Counted from the stretch's first letter, positions 1 to 9,550 are shown. The stretch is DNA of 64,000 nucleotides from Marinomonas atlantica (GCF_001639725.1 NZ_LTAW01000001.1:525090-589089); one strand, 5' to 3'. Translations and numbers: made by a program. The notes: a model not told the origin generated them from the sequence alone.

Positions 1-1
1 T

Positions 2-391
2 TTGCCGCTACTGAAAGCGACACCAAATGCCCATCTGGTTGGGGTGAGTTCTCAGGCGGTGCAGGCTCCGTTTATTCGTTCTGAAGCCTATGGTGCAAGT
101 AAAGCCGCGGTACGTTACTTACTCGAATCATTGCGTTTGGATTTAGCGCCTGACGATGTGGCAGTTAGTTGTATCTTGCCTGGCTTTATAGACACACCGC
201 TGACCCAACGTAATGACTTTGATATGCCCTTTATTATGCCGCCAGAACAGGCGGCCCAACGTATTGAAAAAGCCATCGCTAAACGTGTCTATGAATACGC
301 ATTTCCCAAGCGTCTATCCGCTGTACTGGCAATGGCTCGACTCTTCCCTAAACTTTGGTTTAAGTACAATTCGCGTGAGCGCTCCGAATAA
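2..391 (+). CDS. SDR family oxidoreductase (5' end cut by window edge)
   Basis: This is the C-terminal 129 residues of a short-chain dehydrogenase/reductase; the Rossmann-fold N-terminus lies left of the window. The active-site signature YGASKAA (Tyr-x3-Lys) is visible near the start. It is followed by the usual PG-x-IDTP loop and a hydrophobic C-terminal tail, which suggests membrane association. It ends 10 bp before the FAD protein and is evidently part of the same operon. SDR genes are regular members of clusters that also hold DUF1365 and a CFA-type methyltransferase. The substrate cannot be told from the sequence. Confidence 0.85.
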   Translation: MPLLKATPNAHLVGVSSQAVQAPFIRSEAYGASKAAVRYLLESLRLDLAPDDVAVSCILPGFIDTPLTQRNDFDMPFIMPPEQAAQRIEKAIAKRVYEYAFPKRLSAVLAMARLFPKLWFKYNSRERSE

Positions 392-401
392 GGATTAAGG
401 T

Positions 402-1655
402 ATGAAGGTTGCCATTATTGGTAGCGGTATTTCAGGTTTAACAGCCGCCTATTTGTTACGCAATGAACATGATATTACGGTATTCGAGCGTGACAGTCGT
501 ATTGGCGGGCACACGGCCACGAAGGTGGTCGATGATCATGGTATTGAGCGCCATATTGATACCGGATTTATTGTTTACAACGATTGGACCTATCCAAACT
601 TTATTCGTCTGATGGAAGAATTGGGCGTAGCAACTAAACCCACTGAGATGAGTTTCAGTGTGAGCTGTGAACGCACTGGATTGGAATATGGCGGTAACAA
701 TCTAAATACACTGTTTGCGCAACGTAAAAACCTCATCAATTGGTCTTTTCTGACCATGCTCAAAGACATTATGCGATTCAATAAAGAGTCTGTGGCAGAT
801 CTTGAATCAGGTCGAATCGATGCCAGCATTACCTTGGGCGACTATTTAAAACGTCAAGGCTACGGCGATACATTCGCTAGTCATTATTTGATTCCGATGG
901 GCAGTGCTATTTGGTCGGCGACGCTGCAGGAAATGATGCAGTTTCCGTTGTTATTCTTTGTACGTTTCTTTAAGAATCATGGCTTGTTAAACGTCAGTAA
1001 TCGTCCTCAATGGCATGTAATTAAGGGGGGTTCCAGTGCCTATTTGGAGCCGTTGACGAAAACGTTTAAGAATAAAATTCGTTTAAACAGTGATATTCAA
1101 AAAGTAGTGCGTACGCAGGGCAACGTTACCTTGCACTTTGCAGACGGCAATGCAGAGACATTCGACCATGTTGTATTTGCTTGTCATAGTGACCAAGCGT
1201 TGGCGTTATTAGGGGATGATGCATCGCAAAACGAGCGTGACATTCTTGGTGCGATTCCATACCGCAACAACGAAGTTGTGTTGCATACGGATACTCGGTT
1301 ATTGCCGAAGGCCAAGTTGGCGTGGTCAAGCTGGAACTATCATTTGGGATCAGACCAAAGCAAACCAGCGACCTTGAGTTACAACATGAATATCCTGCAA
1401 GACATTGAAGGTGCTGACCAAACGTACGTCGTGACGTTAAATCATACGGATGCAATCGACCCAACGAGTATCATAGGTCGCTATCAATATGCTCATCCAA
1501 CGTTTACGTTAGAGGGAATTCGAGCACAAGAGCGTTGGAAAGACATCAACTTCGGTAACACATGGTTCTGTGGCGCGTATTGGCGCAATGGTTTTCATGA
1601 AGATGGTTGTTGGAGTGGCGTACGGGTCGCGCAAGCCTTAGGAGTAAACTGGTAA
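402..1655 (+). CDS. FAD/NAD(P)-binding amine-oxidase-like protein
   Basis: A 417-residue flavoprotein. Residues 3-19 carry the dinucleotide-binding GxGxxG motif (GSGISG), followed by a glutamate-ending strand and an IGGHT segment typical of the amine oxidase/phytoene desaturase superfamily. The C-terminus has the FAD-contacting [13 protein letters not shown] segment. No signal peptide is seen. The stop codon overlaps the ATG of the DUF1365 gene (TAATG), implying translational coupling. Proteins of this type sit beside CFA-like methyltransferases and are candidates for oxidising or desaturating lipid acyl chains. That role is inferred from context only. Confidence 0.85.
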   Translation: MKVAIIGSGISGLTAAYLLRNEHDITVFERDSRIGGHTATKVVDDHGIERHIDTGFIVYNDWTYPNFIRLMEELGVATKPTEMSFSVSCERTGLEYGGNNLNTLFAQRKNLINWSFLTMLKDIMRFNKESVADLESGRIDASITLGDYLKRQGYGDTFASHYLIPMGSAIWSATLQEMMQFPLLFFVRFFKNHGLLNVSNRPQWHVIKGGSSAYLEPLTKTFKNKIRLNSDIQKVVRTQGNVTLHFADGNAETFDHVVFACHSDQALALLGDDASQNERDILGAIPYRNNEVVLHTDTRLLPKAKLAWSSWNYHLGSDQSKPATLSYNMNILQDIEGADQTYVVTLNHTDAIDPTSIIGRYQYAHPTFTLEGIRAQERWKDINFGNTWFCGAYWRNGFHEDGCWSGVRVAQALGVNW

Positions 1656-2434
1656 TGTCTGACCATTGGGCGAGTGCACTGTATACGGGGCAAGTCCGTC
1701 ATCGACGCTTCTCGCCTAAAACGCATGCATTTACTTATACCGTGAGCATGATTTACTTTGACCTAGATGAAGTTGATCAATTGCTCTCTTTAACCCCTTG
1801 GTGGTCGGCTAAGCGTTGGCGTCCAGCTCGTTTTGTTAGAAGTGATTACTTTGGTGATGCCAAAAAGCCTCTTAAGCAAGCGGTGTTAGAGGAAGTGAAC
1901 AGTCGTTTAGGGTTGGCGCTCAATGGCCCCGTGCGTTTGCTTACTAATGCACGTTATTTCGGTTATCTAATTAATCCCATTTCTGTTTATTACTGCTTTG
2001 ATGAGCAAGAGAAATTACAGGCAATGATGCTTGAAGTGACGAACACACCTTGGCAAGAAAAGGTAGCTTACGTTATTTCTTGTGATCCGAAACGCGCTGT
2101 TCAGCGTACTAATATAGACAAATCAATGCATGTGTCGCCATTCCATCCGATGGATCATTTTTACGACTGGCGTAGTAATGTTCCGGGTAAGAAACTGGCC
2201 ATCCATATGCAAAACAAAGAACAGCACGGTGAACAGAATTGTGTGTTTGATGCCACCTTAGCCTTGCGCCGAGAGCCTATTAATCAGGCCAGTCTCAATG
2301 CTAATTTGTATCGTTACCCATGGATGACAGCGAAAGTCGCATGGGGAATATATTGGCAAGCGCTCAAGCTGTTTATAAAGCGTGTCCCTGTACAAGACCA
2401 CCCAAAACACACCTTGGGACATTCTTCAGATTAA
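1655..2434 (+). CDS. DUF1365 domain-containing protein
   Basis: A 259-residue DUF1365 protein. I start it at the ATG at 1655, which overlaps the upstream stop and is preceded by a TAAGGAG ribosome-binding site 10 bp away. A longer reading from 1607 would overlap the upstream gene by 49 bp with no ribosome site. Family features visible are the N-terminal [20 protein letters not shown] stretch, the [16 protein letters not shown] segment and a VSPFHPMD motif. The biochemical function of DUF1365 is unsettled. It almost always neighbours an FAD protein and a CFA-type methyltransferase, as here, suggesting a step in modifying membrane fatty acids. Confidence 0.85.
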   Translation: MSDHWASALYTGQVRHRRFSPKTHAFTYTVSMIYFDLDEVDQLLSLTPWWSAKRWRPARFVRSDYFGDAKKPLKQAVLEEVNSRLGLALNGPVRLLTNARYFGYLINPISVYYCFDEQEKLQAMMLEVTNTPWQEKVAYVISCDPKRAVQRTNIDKSMHVSPFHPMDHFYDWRSNVPGKKLAIHMQNKEQHGEQNCVFDATLALRREPINQASLNANLYRYPWMTAKVAWGIYWQALKLFIKRVPVQDHPKHTLGHSSD

Positions 2435-2444
2435 GGAGTTTTCA

Positions 2445-3707
2445 ATGGGTAACTCAGTTAGCGTCGGTTTACGAAAAAAGGCTACGCGCCGCCAAGGCTT
2501 TGTTGAGAAAGCAGCGAAAAAAGCCGTTCTAAAATTACTGGAACGTCTAGAAGTAGGGCACCTTGTTCTAGAAGACGGTGAAGATAGCTACACTTTTGGT
2601 CAAAACCTCGCTGAAGCTGAGTACCATGCTCACATTACAGTATATGACCCACAGGTCTACCGAGATGTGTTTACCAACACCAGTATCGGCGCGGCAGAAG
2701 CGTATATGAAAGGTTATTGGGGGACGCAAGATCTAACCGGTGTGATTCGATTAATGGTCGCAAATTTGAACCTCATTAACGAAGCAGATGCTAAAAGTCC
2801 AATTTGGAAACGTTTAGCCACCAAAGCGTTTCACAGTTTAAATGCCAACACCAAGGAAGGCTCGCGCAAGAATATATCAGCGCACTATGATCTGGGTAAC
2901 GACTTCTTTAAGCTTTTTCTTGATCCAACCATGATGTACTCAGCAGCCATTTACCCGTCGGAAGAGGCTTCTCTTGAAGAAGCGGCGGTGTATAAGTTGG
3001 ATCGTATTTGTCAGAAATTAGACCTAGGTCCAGACGATCACCTACTCGAGATTGGTACTGGCTGGGGAGGCATGGCGATCCACGCCGCTCAGCATTATGG
3101 TTGTCATGTGACGACCACGACGATTTCACAAGAGCAATACGACTACGCTAACGCGAAAGTGAAGCAGTTAGGCCTGCAAGATCGCATTACTTTATTGTTG
3201 GAAGACTACCGAGATCTGGCGGGTCAATACGACAAATTAGTGTCTATTGAGATGATCGAAGCTGTAGGTCATGAATACTATGACAGCTACTTTGAAAAGT
3301 GCAGTTCATTACTTAAGCCCAATGGGCTTATGGCGATTCAGGCCATTACGATTGCCGATCAACGTTATGACTATGCGCGTAAATCCGTTGATTTTATTCA
3401 GCGTTATATTTTTCCTGGTGGTTGTCTGCCTTCAAATGCAGTGATCGCCGACAAAATTGCTCATAAAACCGATATGCAAATTGTTGCAATTGAAGACATC
3501 ACCGAGCACTACGCCGATACTTTGGCCGATTGGCGTGAGCGTTTTCACAAGGCGATGGACAGCGTCAAGCAGCAAGGATTTGATGATGTATTTTGTCGAA
3601 TGTGGGACTACTACTTCGCATACTGTGAAGGTGGTTTCCGCGAACGTGCGATCAGTACTGGGCAGTTTGTTTTTGCCAAGCCTAACTATCGCTTCCCTCG
3701 CCGTTAG
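2445..3707 (+). CDS. Cyclopropane-fatty-acyl-phospholipid synthase family methyltransferase
   Basis: A 420-residue SAM-dependent methyltransferase of the CFA synthase family, which methylates double bonds of phospholipid acyl chains. The start at 2445 has AAGGAG nearby; an in-frame start at 2382 lies inside the upstream gene. Visible motifs are the SAM-binding loop EIGTGWGGMA near residues 200-210, the ISAHYDLGNDFF segment that precedes the catalytic domain, and a conserved Cys near residue 394 (YCEGGFRERA) matching the active-site cysteine region of E. coli Cfa. It is longer at the N-terminus than E. coli Cfa (382 aa). Its place in a DUF1365/FAD cluster makes an oxidised or methyl-branched lipid product as likely as a cyclopropane ring. 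Confidence 0.9.
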   Translation: MGNSVSVGLRKKATRRQGFVEKAAKKAVLKLLERLEVGHLVLEDGEDSYTFGQNLAEAEYHAHITVYDPQVYRDVFTNTSIGAAEAYMKGYWGTQDLTGVIRLMVANLNLINEADAKSPIWKRLATKAFHSLNANTKEGSRKNISAHYDLGNDFFKLFLDPTMMYSAAIYPSEEASLEEAAVYKLDRICQKLDLGPDDHLLEIGTGWGGMAIHAAQHYGCHVTTTTISQEQYDYANAKVKQLGLQDRITLLLEDYRDLAGQYDKLVSIEMIEAVGHEYYDSYFEKCSSLLKPNGLMAIQAITIADQRYDYARKSVDFIQRYIFPGGCLPSNAVIADKIAHKTDMQIVAIEDITEHYADTLADWRERFHKAMDSVKQQGFDDVFCRMWDYYFAYCEGGFRERAISTGQFVFAKPNYRFPRR

Positions 3708-3733
3708 TTGATGATTCAACGGAGGCCAAAACC

Positions 3734-4258
3734 ATGATGAAGTCTCTGCTGAATGCCGCTAGTTTCCAGTTGTTATGGTTTGCCTGCATATTAGGGGGTG
3801 ACAATTGGTCTGTGGCAGCCATTGTGTTGTATCTGGTTGTTCACCATTATTTCTTTGTTGAGTCCGTATCAGAGTGGTGGGTCATACTGCTATTTGTGGT
3901 CTTAGGCGTATTCATCGACGGCGCGTTGATCTTCGATGGATGGCTCGTTATGCCATCCTCGATTTGGACATTTCCTATACCACCACCTTGGCTGCTTGGT
4001 CTCTGGGCTGGGGTGGGATCATTATTCTTTCACTGTTTAAGTTGGGGACTTACACGTCCTTGGCTATTGAGTATAGGTGCTGCTGTCTTTGCCCCACTCA
4101 GTTACTTCCTGGGCGCAGATTTAGCAGAAGTGTCATTAGGACGCTCTAGTATTGCAACATGGGCATTAATGGCGTTTATCTGGTTCTGGTTAATGCAGGT
4201 AGGCGTTTTTGCAACGCGATTAACGATACGACGAAATGGACGAACGCATCATGTTTAA
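3734..4258 (+). CDS. DUF2878 family integral membrane protein
   Basis: A 174-residue very hydrophobic protein with about five predicted membrane segments and short basic loops, ending in a positively charged tail. The N-terminal LLNAASFQLLWFACILGG and the internal IFDGWLV and FPIPPPWLLGLWAGVGSLF segments fit DUF2878. It has a GGAGG-like site 9 bp before the ATG. It follows the CFA-type methyltransferase by 26 bp and overlaps the next gene by 8 bp, so it belongs to the same operon. Its function is unknown; an inner-membrane accessory role in lipid modification is only inferred from its neighbours. Confidence 0.8.
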   Translation: MMKSLLNAASFQLLWFACILGGDNWSVAAIVLYLVVHHYFFVESVSEWWVILLFVVLGVFIDGALIFDGWLVMPSSIWTFPIPPPWLLGLWAGVGSLFFHCLSWGLTRPWLLSIGAAVFAPLSYFLGADLAEVSLGRSSIATWALMAFIWFWLMQVGVFATRLTIRRNGRTHHV

Positions 4259-4958
4259 ACAATACGCAGTCATTGCGTTGACGTTGTGTAGTACGCAAGT
4301 CATCGCACAAGCCTCTAAAACAGTCATTGGCGAAGCCTTTGATGCGCAATCAAACGAGCTATTGTACGTTGAAAAGCATCGTTATGTGCAGGGCGATAAA
4401 CACGAAGTAAAGTATTACGATCCGCAAGGCGAATTGTTTGCTCAGAAGCTTTTAAGCTATGGTGATTACGAACAAGCGCCCGAGTTTGAGCAAACCAATG
4501 AACTACGTGGTGAATGGATAAAAGTCACCGAGCAAGGCGATAAAATCAAAGTCGAATACCGTGAAACGTCCGATGCAGTCGTGTTTGATAAGCGTTTTGA
4601 TGTGAACGATGACTTATTGGTGGATGCGGGCTTTGATCGCTATGTTAAAAAGCATTGGAACGAGCTGGTAAATTTAAAGCAAAAGCGTTCGATCGATTAT
4701 CTTGTGCCGAGTCGGCTGACGACAGTGGGCTTTGACGTTAGTAAAGTGGATTGCTTAGCGGGGACCACTGAGCCTGCTGTGTGTTTTCAAATTGCGCCGA
4801 CGTCATGGTGGGTATCTTTAGCCGTGGATCCTATCACCGTGGCTTACGACCCAGATAGCCATAATTTACTGCGCTTTAATGGTCGCGGCAACATCGCCAG
4901 TGCCTCAGGCAGTTATCAAACCGTAGACATACATTATCAATACCCAAACGCCGAATAA
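4251..4958 (+). CDS. Uncharacterised periplasmic protein
   Basis: A 235-residue exported protein that I do not recognise by name. The start at 4251 gives a clean signal peptide (MFKQYAVIALTLCSTQVIAQA, cleavage after QA). An upstream in-frame ATG at 4236 would put charged residues in front of it, and neither start has a strong ribosome site. The mature part is rich in charged residues and beta-strand-like segments, with two Cys in the C-terminal half (DCLAG and AVCFQ), possibly a disulfide. It overlaps the DUF2878 gene by 8 bp and precedes the DUF3833 lipoprotein, so it probably works with them at the envelope. Confidence 0.75.
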   Translation: MFKQYAVIALTLCSTQVIAQASKTVIGEAFDAQSNELLYVEKHRYVQGDKHEVKYYDPQGELFAQKLLSYGDYEQAPEFEQTNELRGEWIKVTEQGDKIKVEYRETSDAVVFDKRFDVNDDLLVDAGFDRYVKKHWNELVNLKQKRSIDYLVPSRLTTVGFDVSKVDCLAGTTEPAVCFQIAPTSWWVSLAVDPITVAYDPDSHNLLRFNGRGNIASASGSYQTVDIHYQYPNAE

Positions 4959-4974
4959 TTTATAGGGAGATCCC

Positions 4975-5514
4975 ATGTTACGACTGTTTGCCACGCTGTT
5001 TACATTAGTTTTATTGAGTGGTTGTTCATCAACCGCAGTAGAGGAATACGCAGCGAATGAACCTGAGTTCGATGTGCAAGAATTTTTCCAAGGTGACTTA
5101 GTTGCTCATGGGGTGTTGAAAGATCGTGGTGGCAAAGTCACGCGTTACTTTACGGCCGACTTAAAAGGCAGTTGGGATGACGGTGTCGGTACGTTAGAAG
5201 AATGGTTCGTTTTTGACGATGGTGAAAAACAAGAGCGTATCTGGACATTGGTGCCCAACAACGATGGCAGTTATACCGCAACAGCGGGCGATGTGATTGG
5301 CGAGGGCAAGTTGGTTACCTCAGGTAATGCGTTGTTTATGAAATACGTTCTTCGAGTGCCGTACGATGGCGATACGATTGATCTGAATGTAGACGACCGT
5401 ATGTATTTAGTGACGCCTGATCATTTGATTAATGAATCGGTATTGACCAAGTTTGGCTTTGAAGTGGGGTCATTAACCCTAAGTATCCGCCAGCGTGCTC
5501 ATGCAATGGAATAA
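4975..5514 (+). CDS. DUF3833 family lipoprotein
   Basis: A 179-residue lipoprotein with a clear lipobox (LLSGC, modified Cys17). The mature protein begins with a short acidic linker and then shows the DUF3833 pattern: FFQGDLVAHGVLKDRGGKV near the N-terminus, a WDDG-x4-EEWFVFDDGE segment and the C-terminal DRMYLV segment. A GGGAG ribosome site precedes the ATG. It is the last gene of the lipid-modification cluster, 16 bp after the periplasmic protein. Family members are commonly found at this position in such clusters. The molecular role is unknown. Confidence 0.85.
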   Translation: MLRLFATLFTLVLLSGCSSTAVEEYAANEPEFDVQEFFQGDLVAHGVLKDRGGKVTRYFTADLKGSWDDGVGTLEEWFVFDDGEKQERIWTLVPNNDGSYTATAGDVIGEGKLVTSGNALFMKYVLRVPYDGDTIDLNVDDRMYLVTPDHLINESVLTKFGFEVGSLTLSIRQRAHAME

Positions 5515-5575
5515 CGACTTTTAAACTACGATCTGCTAGTCTTCGCGCTTTAATGATCTGAGTTGAGGGTAGCTT

Positions 5576-5938
5576 GTGGCGCAGTTGGTTTTTCGTTTAA
5601 AGAATGTTCCTGAACAAGAAGCGGACGATGTTCGTGAGCTTCTTGAAGAGCATGACATTGAATTCTACGAGACCAGTGCTGGCCGTTGGCAAATCTCTAT
5701 GGCGGGTATTTGGGTGCGCGACAAAGAGCAAGCCACAATGGCAAAAAAATTGATTGCCGAAGATCAATCCCACCGCGCATCGCGGGCAGTGCCGATTACC
5801 GCGCGCGATTGGGTCGCTGGTTTTTTAACGCATGCACGACAAAACCCAGTAGAGTTCCTGTTTACGCTGGTGGCTTTGCTGCTGGTGTTGTCGTTGAGCT
5901 TGATTCCCTTTTATGTCGGCAAACATTTAGCAGGCTAA
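5576..5938 (+). CDS. DUF6164 family membrane protein
   Basis: A 120-residue protein. A GTG start is chosen because GAGGG lies 6 bp upstream and no better start exists. The N-terminal 75 residues form a soluble domain with the family pattern FRLKNVPEQEADDVRELL, then DIEFYETSAGRW and WVRDKEQA. A single membrane helix (about residues 95-113) sits at the C-terminus, giving a tail-anchored layout. It is convergent with the CBS-domain gene, whose end lies 6 bp away. The function is not known; the N-terminal fold looks like a small ferredoxin-like regulatory domain, which is a guess from the alternating pattern. Confidence 0.75.
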   Translation: MAQLVFRLKNVPEQEADDVRELLEEHDIEFYETSAGRWQISMAGIWVRDKEQATMAKKLIAEDQSHRASRAVPITARDWVAGFLTHARQNPVEFLFTLVALLLVLSLSLIPFYVGKHLAG

Positions 5939-5944
5939 ACCTTT

Positions 5945-6361
5945 TCAAACAGGGATACAGGTCTTTTGAGCTTTAAGCAGAGTCTGCATCACAATCCGAC
6001 GAGTGATCACGCCGATGAGACGACCGTCTTCCACGACTGGGAAAATTTTCGGTTTGTCTTCCATCATCAGTTTGGCAACTTGCATGACTTGCATACTAGG
6101 TGAAACGGACAAGACTTGTTCGTGCATCACGCTTTCCACATCCGCAAGGCTATGGCAGTAATAGACCGCTTGGCTGAGCGGTTCGAGCAGATCTTGTTCT
6201 GACACAAAACCAATAACGTGATCATAGCGATCAGTGACCGGTGCACCGCTAAGCTTATGACGTGCCAGTTGTTCGGCGCAGTCGTCAATGCGGGTGTTTG
6301 AATAAACATGAAACGTGTCACGAGACATGACGTCACGTACACATAAAGCATCGAATTTCAT
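5945..6361 (-). CDS. CBS domain-pair protein
   Basis: A 138-residue protein made of two CBS motifs and little else. The first (VRDVMSRDTFHVYSNT, then SGAPVTDRYDHVIGFVSEQDLL) and the second (VMHEQVLSVSP, then FPVVEDGRLIGVITRRIVM) form one Bateman module, which normally binds adenine nucleotides. The start at 6361 has GGGGGA 6-7 bp upstream; a longer in-frame start at 6382 lacks a ribosome site. It stands alone, convergent with the DUF6164 gene. No effector domain is attached, so it probably regulates a partner protein that is not identified here. Confidence 0.85.
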   Translation of the reverse strand: MKFDALCVRDVMSRDTFHVYSNTRIDDCAEQLARHKLSGAPVTDRYDHVIGFVSEQDLLEPLSQAVYYCHSLADVESVMHEQVLSVSPSMQVMQVAKLMMEDKPKIFPVVEDGRLIGVITRRIVMQTLLKAQKTCIPV

Positions 6362-6424
6362 AAGCGATCCCCCAATTAACAATGACTATACCTTCAGTGT
6401 AGTGGGGGATTTTTGTTTTGCGAG

Positions 6425-7402
6425 CTAGGCGGCCGAGGTTTCTAGTGGTTCGAGTTTAGCCTGACGCTTGTTCAGTGCGGCCGTGATAAATTGCACGCTA
6501 ATGGCCGCCCCTACAACTAACACCATACCAAACAAACTTAGTGTATCGGCGTGAGCGGATTTGATCACACCTTGCCATAATCCAATCTGCACACATGCCT
6601 CCGTGATAATGAACGCAATCACAGGGGTTAGGGCAATGGCGGCACTGACTTGTACCGTTTGCCAATAGCCCATAGCTTTGGCCAAAGAGCCGTAAGCCAC
6701 TAAAGTATTCAAACAACAAAATGCTGCAACCCAGAATTCGAACTGGTTCATAGAAAGTAATTCGGATGGCTGACTAAAGGGCAGCATCACCAACATAGCG
6801 TAGACATAGATGCCTAATAAAATGTTTGTGGGCGACAGCTTGCTGAACAAAGCTTTTTGCAATAATGCATATAGGCACCATGCCATGGCCGACATCATAA
6901 CGATTAAGAAGCCAGTCAAAATGGTATTAGGGTCGCCAACGGCCTTACCTTCTAAAACAGGGTGAAAGAAGGTCAGCATACCGACTGCTAACACAGCGAA
7001 ACAAGCCCATTGTTGCAAACGCACTTTTTCTTTAAAGAAAACCAAACCACCTAATGCCAAAAATAGCGGCGCTACTTGGAAACTAAGCTGAGCGGTACCT
7101 GGATGCAGGTAGTCCAAACTCCATGCAAAGCTACTGTAGTTGATGATCAATAAACTGCCTGCGGCGAGCAGTGTTACCCAGTCTTTACGGGATAGAGTGA
7201 GGAACTCTTTGAGCTTGCCTTGCTGAATTTGCCACGCGAGTAAGACTAAAGCTGCCACAGAGAAACGCAGCCACGTAAGCGTCACGGGGTCAGAGAAGTC
7301 ACCAGAAAGTTTTAAAGCAATAGGCAATGTGCTCCAAAACAGCACGCAGAGGCTACAAAAGAAGAGCCCGTATAAAAACTGCTGGCGGCTGGTGAGTGGC
7401 AT
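6425..7402 (-). CDS. EamA/DMT family transporter
   Basis: A 325-residue inner-membrane protein with ten predicted helices arranged as two EamA repeats. The first spans about residues 10-145 and holds WLRFSVAALVLLAW and PLFLALGGLVFFKEKV; the second spans about 165-310. GAAGGA precedes the ATG by about 7 bp. It is transcribed divergently from a LysR-type regulator, the usual arrangement for a regulator controlling an exporter. Family members export amino acids or other small metabolites; the substrate cannot be read from the sequence. Confidence 0.85.
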   Translation of the reverse strand: MPLTSRQQFLYGLFFCSLCVLFWSTLPIALKLSGDFSDPVTLTWLRFSVAALVLLAWQIQQGKLKEFLTLSRKDWVTLLAAGSLLIINYSSFAWSLDYLHPGTAQLSFQVAPLFLALGGLVFFKEKVRLQQWACFAVLAVGMLTFFHPVLEGKAVGDPNTILTGFLIVMMSAMAWCLYALLQKALFSKLSPTNILLGIYVYAMLVMLPFSQPSELLSMNQFEFWVAAFCCLNTLVAYGSLAKAMGYWQTVQVSAAIALTPVIAFIITEACVQIGLWQGVIKSAHADTLSLFGMVLVVGAAISVQFITAALNKRQAKLEPLETSAA

Positions 7403-7454
7403 GACCTGATCCTTCTGTGAAGCAAAACAATAAGGATTAAAGAGTGGGCTAGTT

Positions 7455-7470
7455 TTGGACTTTTATCCAA
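7455..7470. promoter_or_regulatory. Candidate LysR-type operator between the divergent genes
   Basis: An inverted repeat TTGGA-N6-TCCAA sits in the 98-bp gap between the EamA exporter and the LysR gene. LysR-type regulators usually bind a T-N11-A dyad in exactly such divergent gaps. The arms are only 5 bp, so this is a candidate rather than a call. Confidence 0.35.
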
Positions 7471-7500
7471 TGCATAATACTTTTAATCATTATTCGTTTT

Positions 7501-8448
7501 ATGGAAAATGCTATGCTGTCATCCGCGATGATGCACTTAGATATCAAAACGCTGAGCGCTCTGTTGTACTTACTTGAAGAGCGAAATGTAGGGCGAGTGG
7601 CTACCAAACTGTATCTAAGTCAGCCTGCCATGAGCCGTACGTTGAGTCGTTTGCGTGAAGCATTCGACGACCCTTTGTTCATACGAACCAATAAGGGCAT
7701 GTTGCCGACGACGAAAGCGCTGGCGCTAGAAATGCCATTACGTCAAATACTCGAACAAATGAATGGCTTAAACAATGAACGTGAGTTTGATCCGCGTAAG
7801 TCGGAGCGTGTGTTTCGTTTGCAGACGTCCCATTATCAAGCCCAGGCTTACATGCCTACCATCGCGGAGCGGTTTTATCAGCTGGCGCCGAATGCGTCGC
7901 TTGAAACCAGCTTGGTAACCGAAAACAGTTTATTGCGAACTGAAAACCAGACCGTCGATGCGGTATTGTGCAGTGAGTATGTGCAGCTGCCATCACGCTT
8001 CGATAAGCACGTTTTAGGGCAGGAAAAGTTCGGCTGTATTATGTCTAATCATCACCCTTTAGCAGATCAAGAGCAGATCAGCTTGGACGAGTTTTTGTCG
8101 TATAATCACGTTCTTGTCACTTTAGGTGGCAGTACCCAAGTCTACAGCGAATCGGCGCTAGGTGAGCGAGCAAAAGAGCGTTGTTATACATTGCGCACGC
8201 CGTATTTTATGTCGGCTTTAGAAGCGGTTGGTAAAACTGAGCTATTGTTTAGCACTAGCCAGTTACTCGCATTGCGCTTTCAGGATCAGTTTGGTTTGAT
8301 GATTAAGCCATTGCCTTATGAGTTTGCTCCAGTAAATTATTATTTATCATGGCCCTCAGAGCAAAGCCAAGATCCTGGTGGGGTTTGGCTTCGAAATCTG
8401 TGTGCAGGCGTTGTTCAAGACATGATTCCGTACCCTGCTGCGCAGTAG
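7501..8448 (+). CDS. LysR family transcriptional regulator
   Basis: A 315-residue LysR-type regulator. The winged helix-turn-helix lies at about residues 14-72, with the recognition-helix pattern VATKLYLSQPAMSRTLSRLR followed by FDDPLFIR. The rest is the periplasmic-binding-protein-like effector domain. The ATG at 7501 is used; ATGs at 7513 and 7528 would also keep the whole DNA-binding domain, so the exact start is open. It is divergent from the EamA transporter and probably controls it. The inducer is unknown. Confidence 0.85.
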   Translation: MENAMLSSAMMHLDIKTLSALLYLLEERNVGRVATKLYLSQPAMSRTLSRLREAFDDPLFIRTNKGMLPTTKALALEMPLRQILEQMNGLNNEREFDPRKSERVFRLQTSHYQAQAYMPTIAERFYQLAPNASLETSLVTENSLLRTENQTVDAVLCSEYVQLPSRFDKHVLGQEKFGCIMSNHHPLADQEQISLDEFLSYNHVLVTLGGSTQVYSESALGERAKERCYTLRTPYFMSALEAVGKTELLFSTSQLLALRFQDQFGLMIKPLPYEFAPVNYYLSWPSEQSQDPGGVWLRNLCAGVVQDMIPYPAAQ

Positions 8449-8525
8449 TATTTGTTAGTTCGTGCGAAAAGCCTTTAAAATAGATTCTTTAACGCAATGT
8501 ATACACAAATTGGCCAACATAACGC

Positions 8526-9476
8526 ATGTCGAAAAAAGAGCATAAGCTAAAGCTACATCCTCGTAACCCTCACCGCGCACGCTACAACTTCTCGTTGCTG
8601 GCTGATTCGTGCCCTGAGCTTGCGCCTTATATTCAGCTAAACCAATACGACAGTCAGACGATTAACTTTGCCGACCCGAATGCGGTAAAAGCGCTAAATA
8701 GAGCATTACTGAATCATTTTTACGGGGTTCTGTTTTGGGATATTCCTGAAGGGTACTTGTGCCCACCCATCCCTGGTCGTGCTGACTACATTCATTACCT
8801 CGCTGATTTGTTAGCGGACAGCAATGAAGGCCAAATACCGCGTGGACGCAATGTGCGGGCATTAGATGTCGGTGCTGGGGCTAATTGCGTGTATCCGATT
8901 GTTGGCTCACAAGAATACGGCTGGCAGTTTGTTGGTACAGATGTAAATCCGATTGCTATTAGTGCCGCACAAGCGGTTGTCACTGCAAACCCTTGCCTTA
9001 AAAAGCGCATTGTTTTACGTCAGCAGATCGATGCGCAGAAGATTTTTGATGGCATTTGGCAAACAGAAGATCTGTTTGATGTGACATTATGCAACCCGCC
9101 GTTTCACAGCAGTGAAAGTGCGATGGCGTCTGAGAATAAGCGCAAGTGGCGTGGTTTAAAAGGCGAGTCGAATAAAAGTACGCTGAATTTTGGTGGACAT
9201 GGACCTGAATTATGGTGCGAAGGTGGCGAAGCCGGCTTTATCACTCGCATGATCAAGGAGAGCGTGTCTTATAAAGATCGTTGTTTCTGGTTCACCAGCC
9301 TGGTCGCTCGTAAAGAAAATCTGCCCGCAATCTATCGTGCCTTAGAGTCAGCTGGTGCGGTACAAGTGAAAACCATAGAAATGGCGCAAGGACAGAAGAT
9401 CAGTCGATTTGTTGCGTGGAGCTTTTTGGAGCCCGCGCAAGTGGATTTTTGGCGTGACACACGCTGGCGCAAATAA
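8526..9476 (+). CDS. rlmF: 23S rRNA (adenine(1618)-N(6))-methyltransferase
   Basis: A 316-residue methyltransferase that places N6-methyl on A1618 of 23S rRNA. The family N-terminus is seen (LHPRNPHRARYNF), then a SAM-binding DVGAGANCVYPI loop at about residues 114-125. The catalytic N-P-P-F motif occurs as CNPPFH at about residues 189-194. The length matches E. coli RlmF (308 aa). It stands as a single gene with short gaps on both sides, and no regulatory signal is evident. Confidence 0.93.
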   Translation: MSKKEHKLKLHPRNPHRARYNFSLLADSCPELAPYIQLNQYDSQTINFADPNAVKALNRALLNHFYGVLFWDIPEGYLCPPIPGRADYIHYLADLLADSNEGQIPRGRNVRALDVGAGANCVYPIVGSQEYGWQFVGTDVNPIAISAAQAVVTANPCLKKRIVLRQQIDAQKIFDGIWQTEDLFDVTLCNPPFHSSESAMASENKRKWRGLKGESNKSTLNFGGHGPELWCEGGEAGFITRMIKESVSYKDRCFWFTSLVARKENLPAIYRALESAGAVQVKTIEMAQGQKISRFVAWSFLEPAQVDFWRDTRWRK

Positions 9477-9550
9477 TCGTCTCATTGTTTCGTTAGACGT
9501 ACAGTCTATGAACTAAAATAAAAAGGTTGGCGCGATAAAAAGGTGTACTT

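Noticed and set aside
1126..1464. 112-residue minus-strand frame inside the FAD protein gene
   Set aside because: No start signal and no motifs; it lies fully within a well-supported gene.
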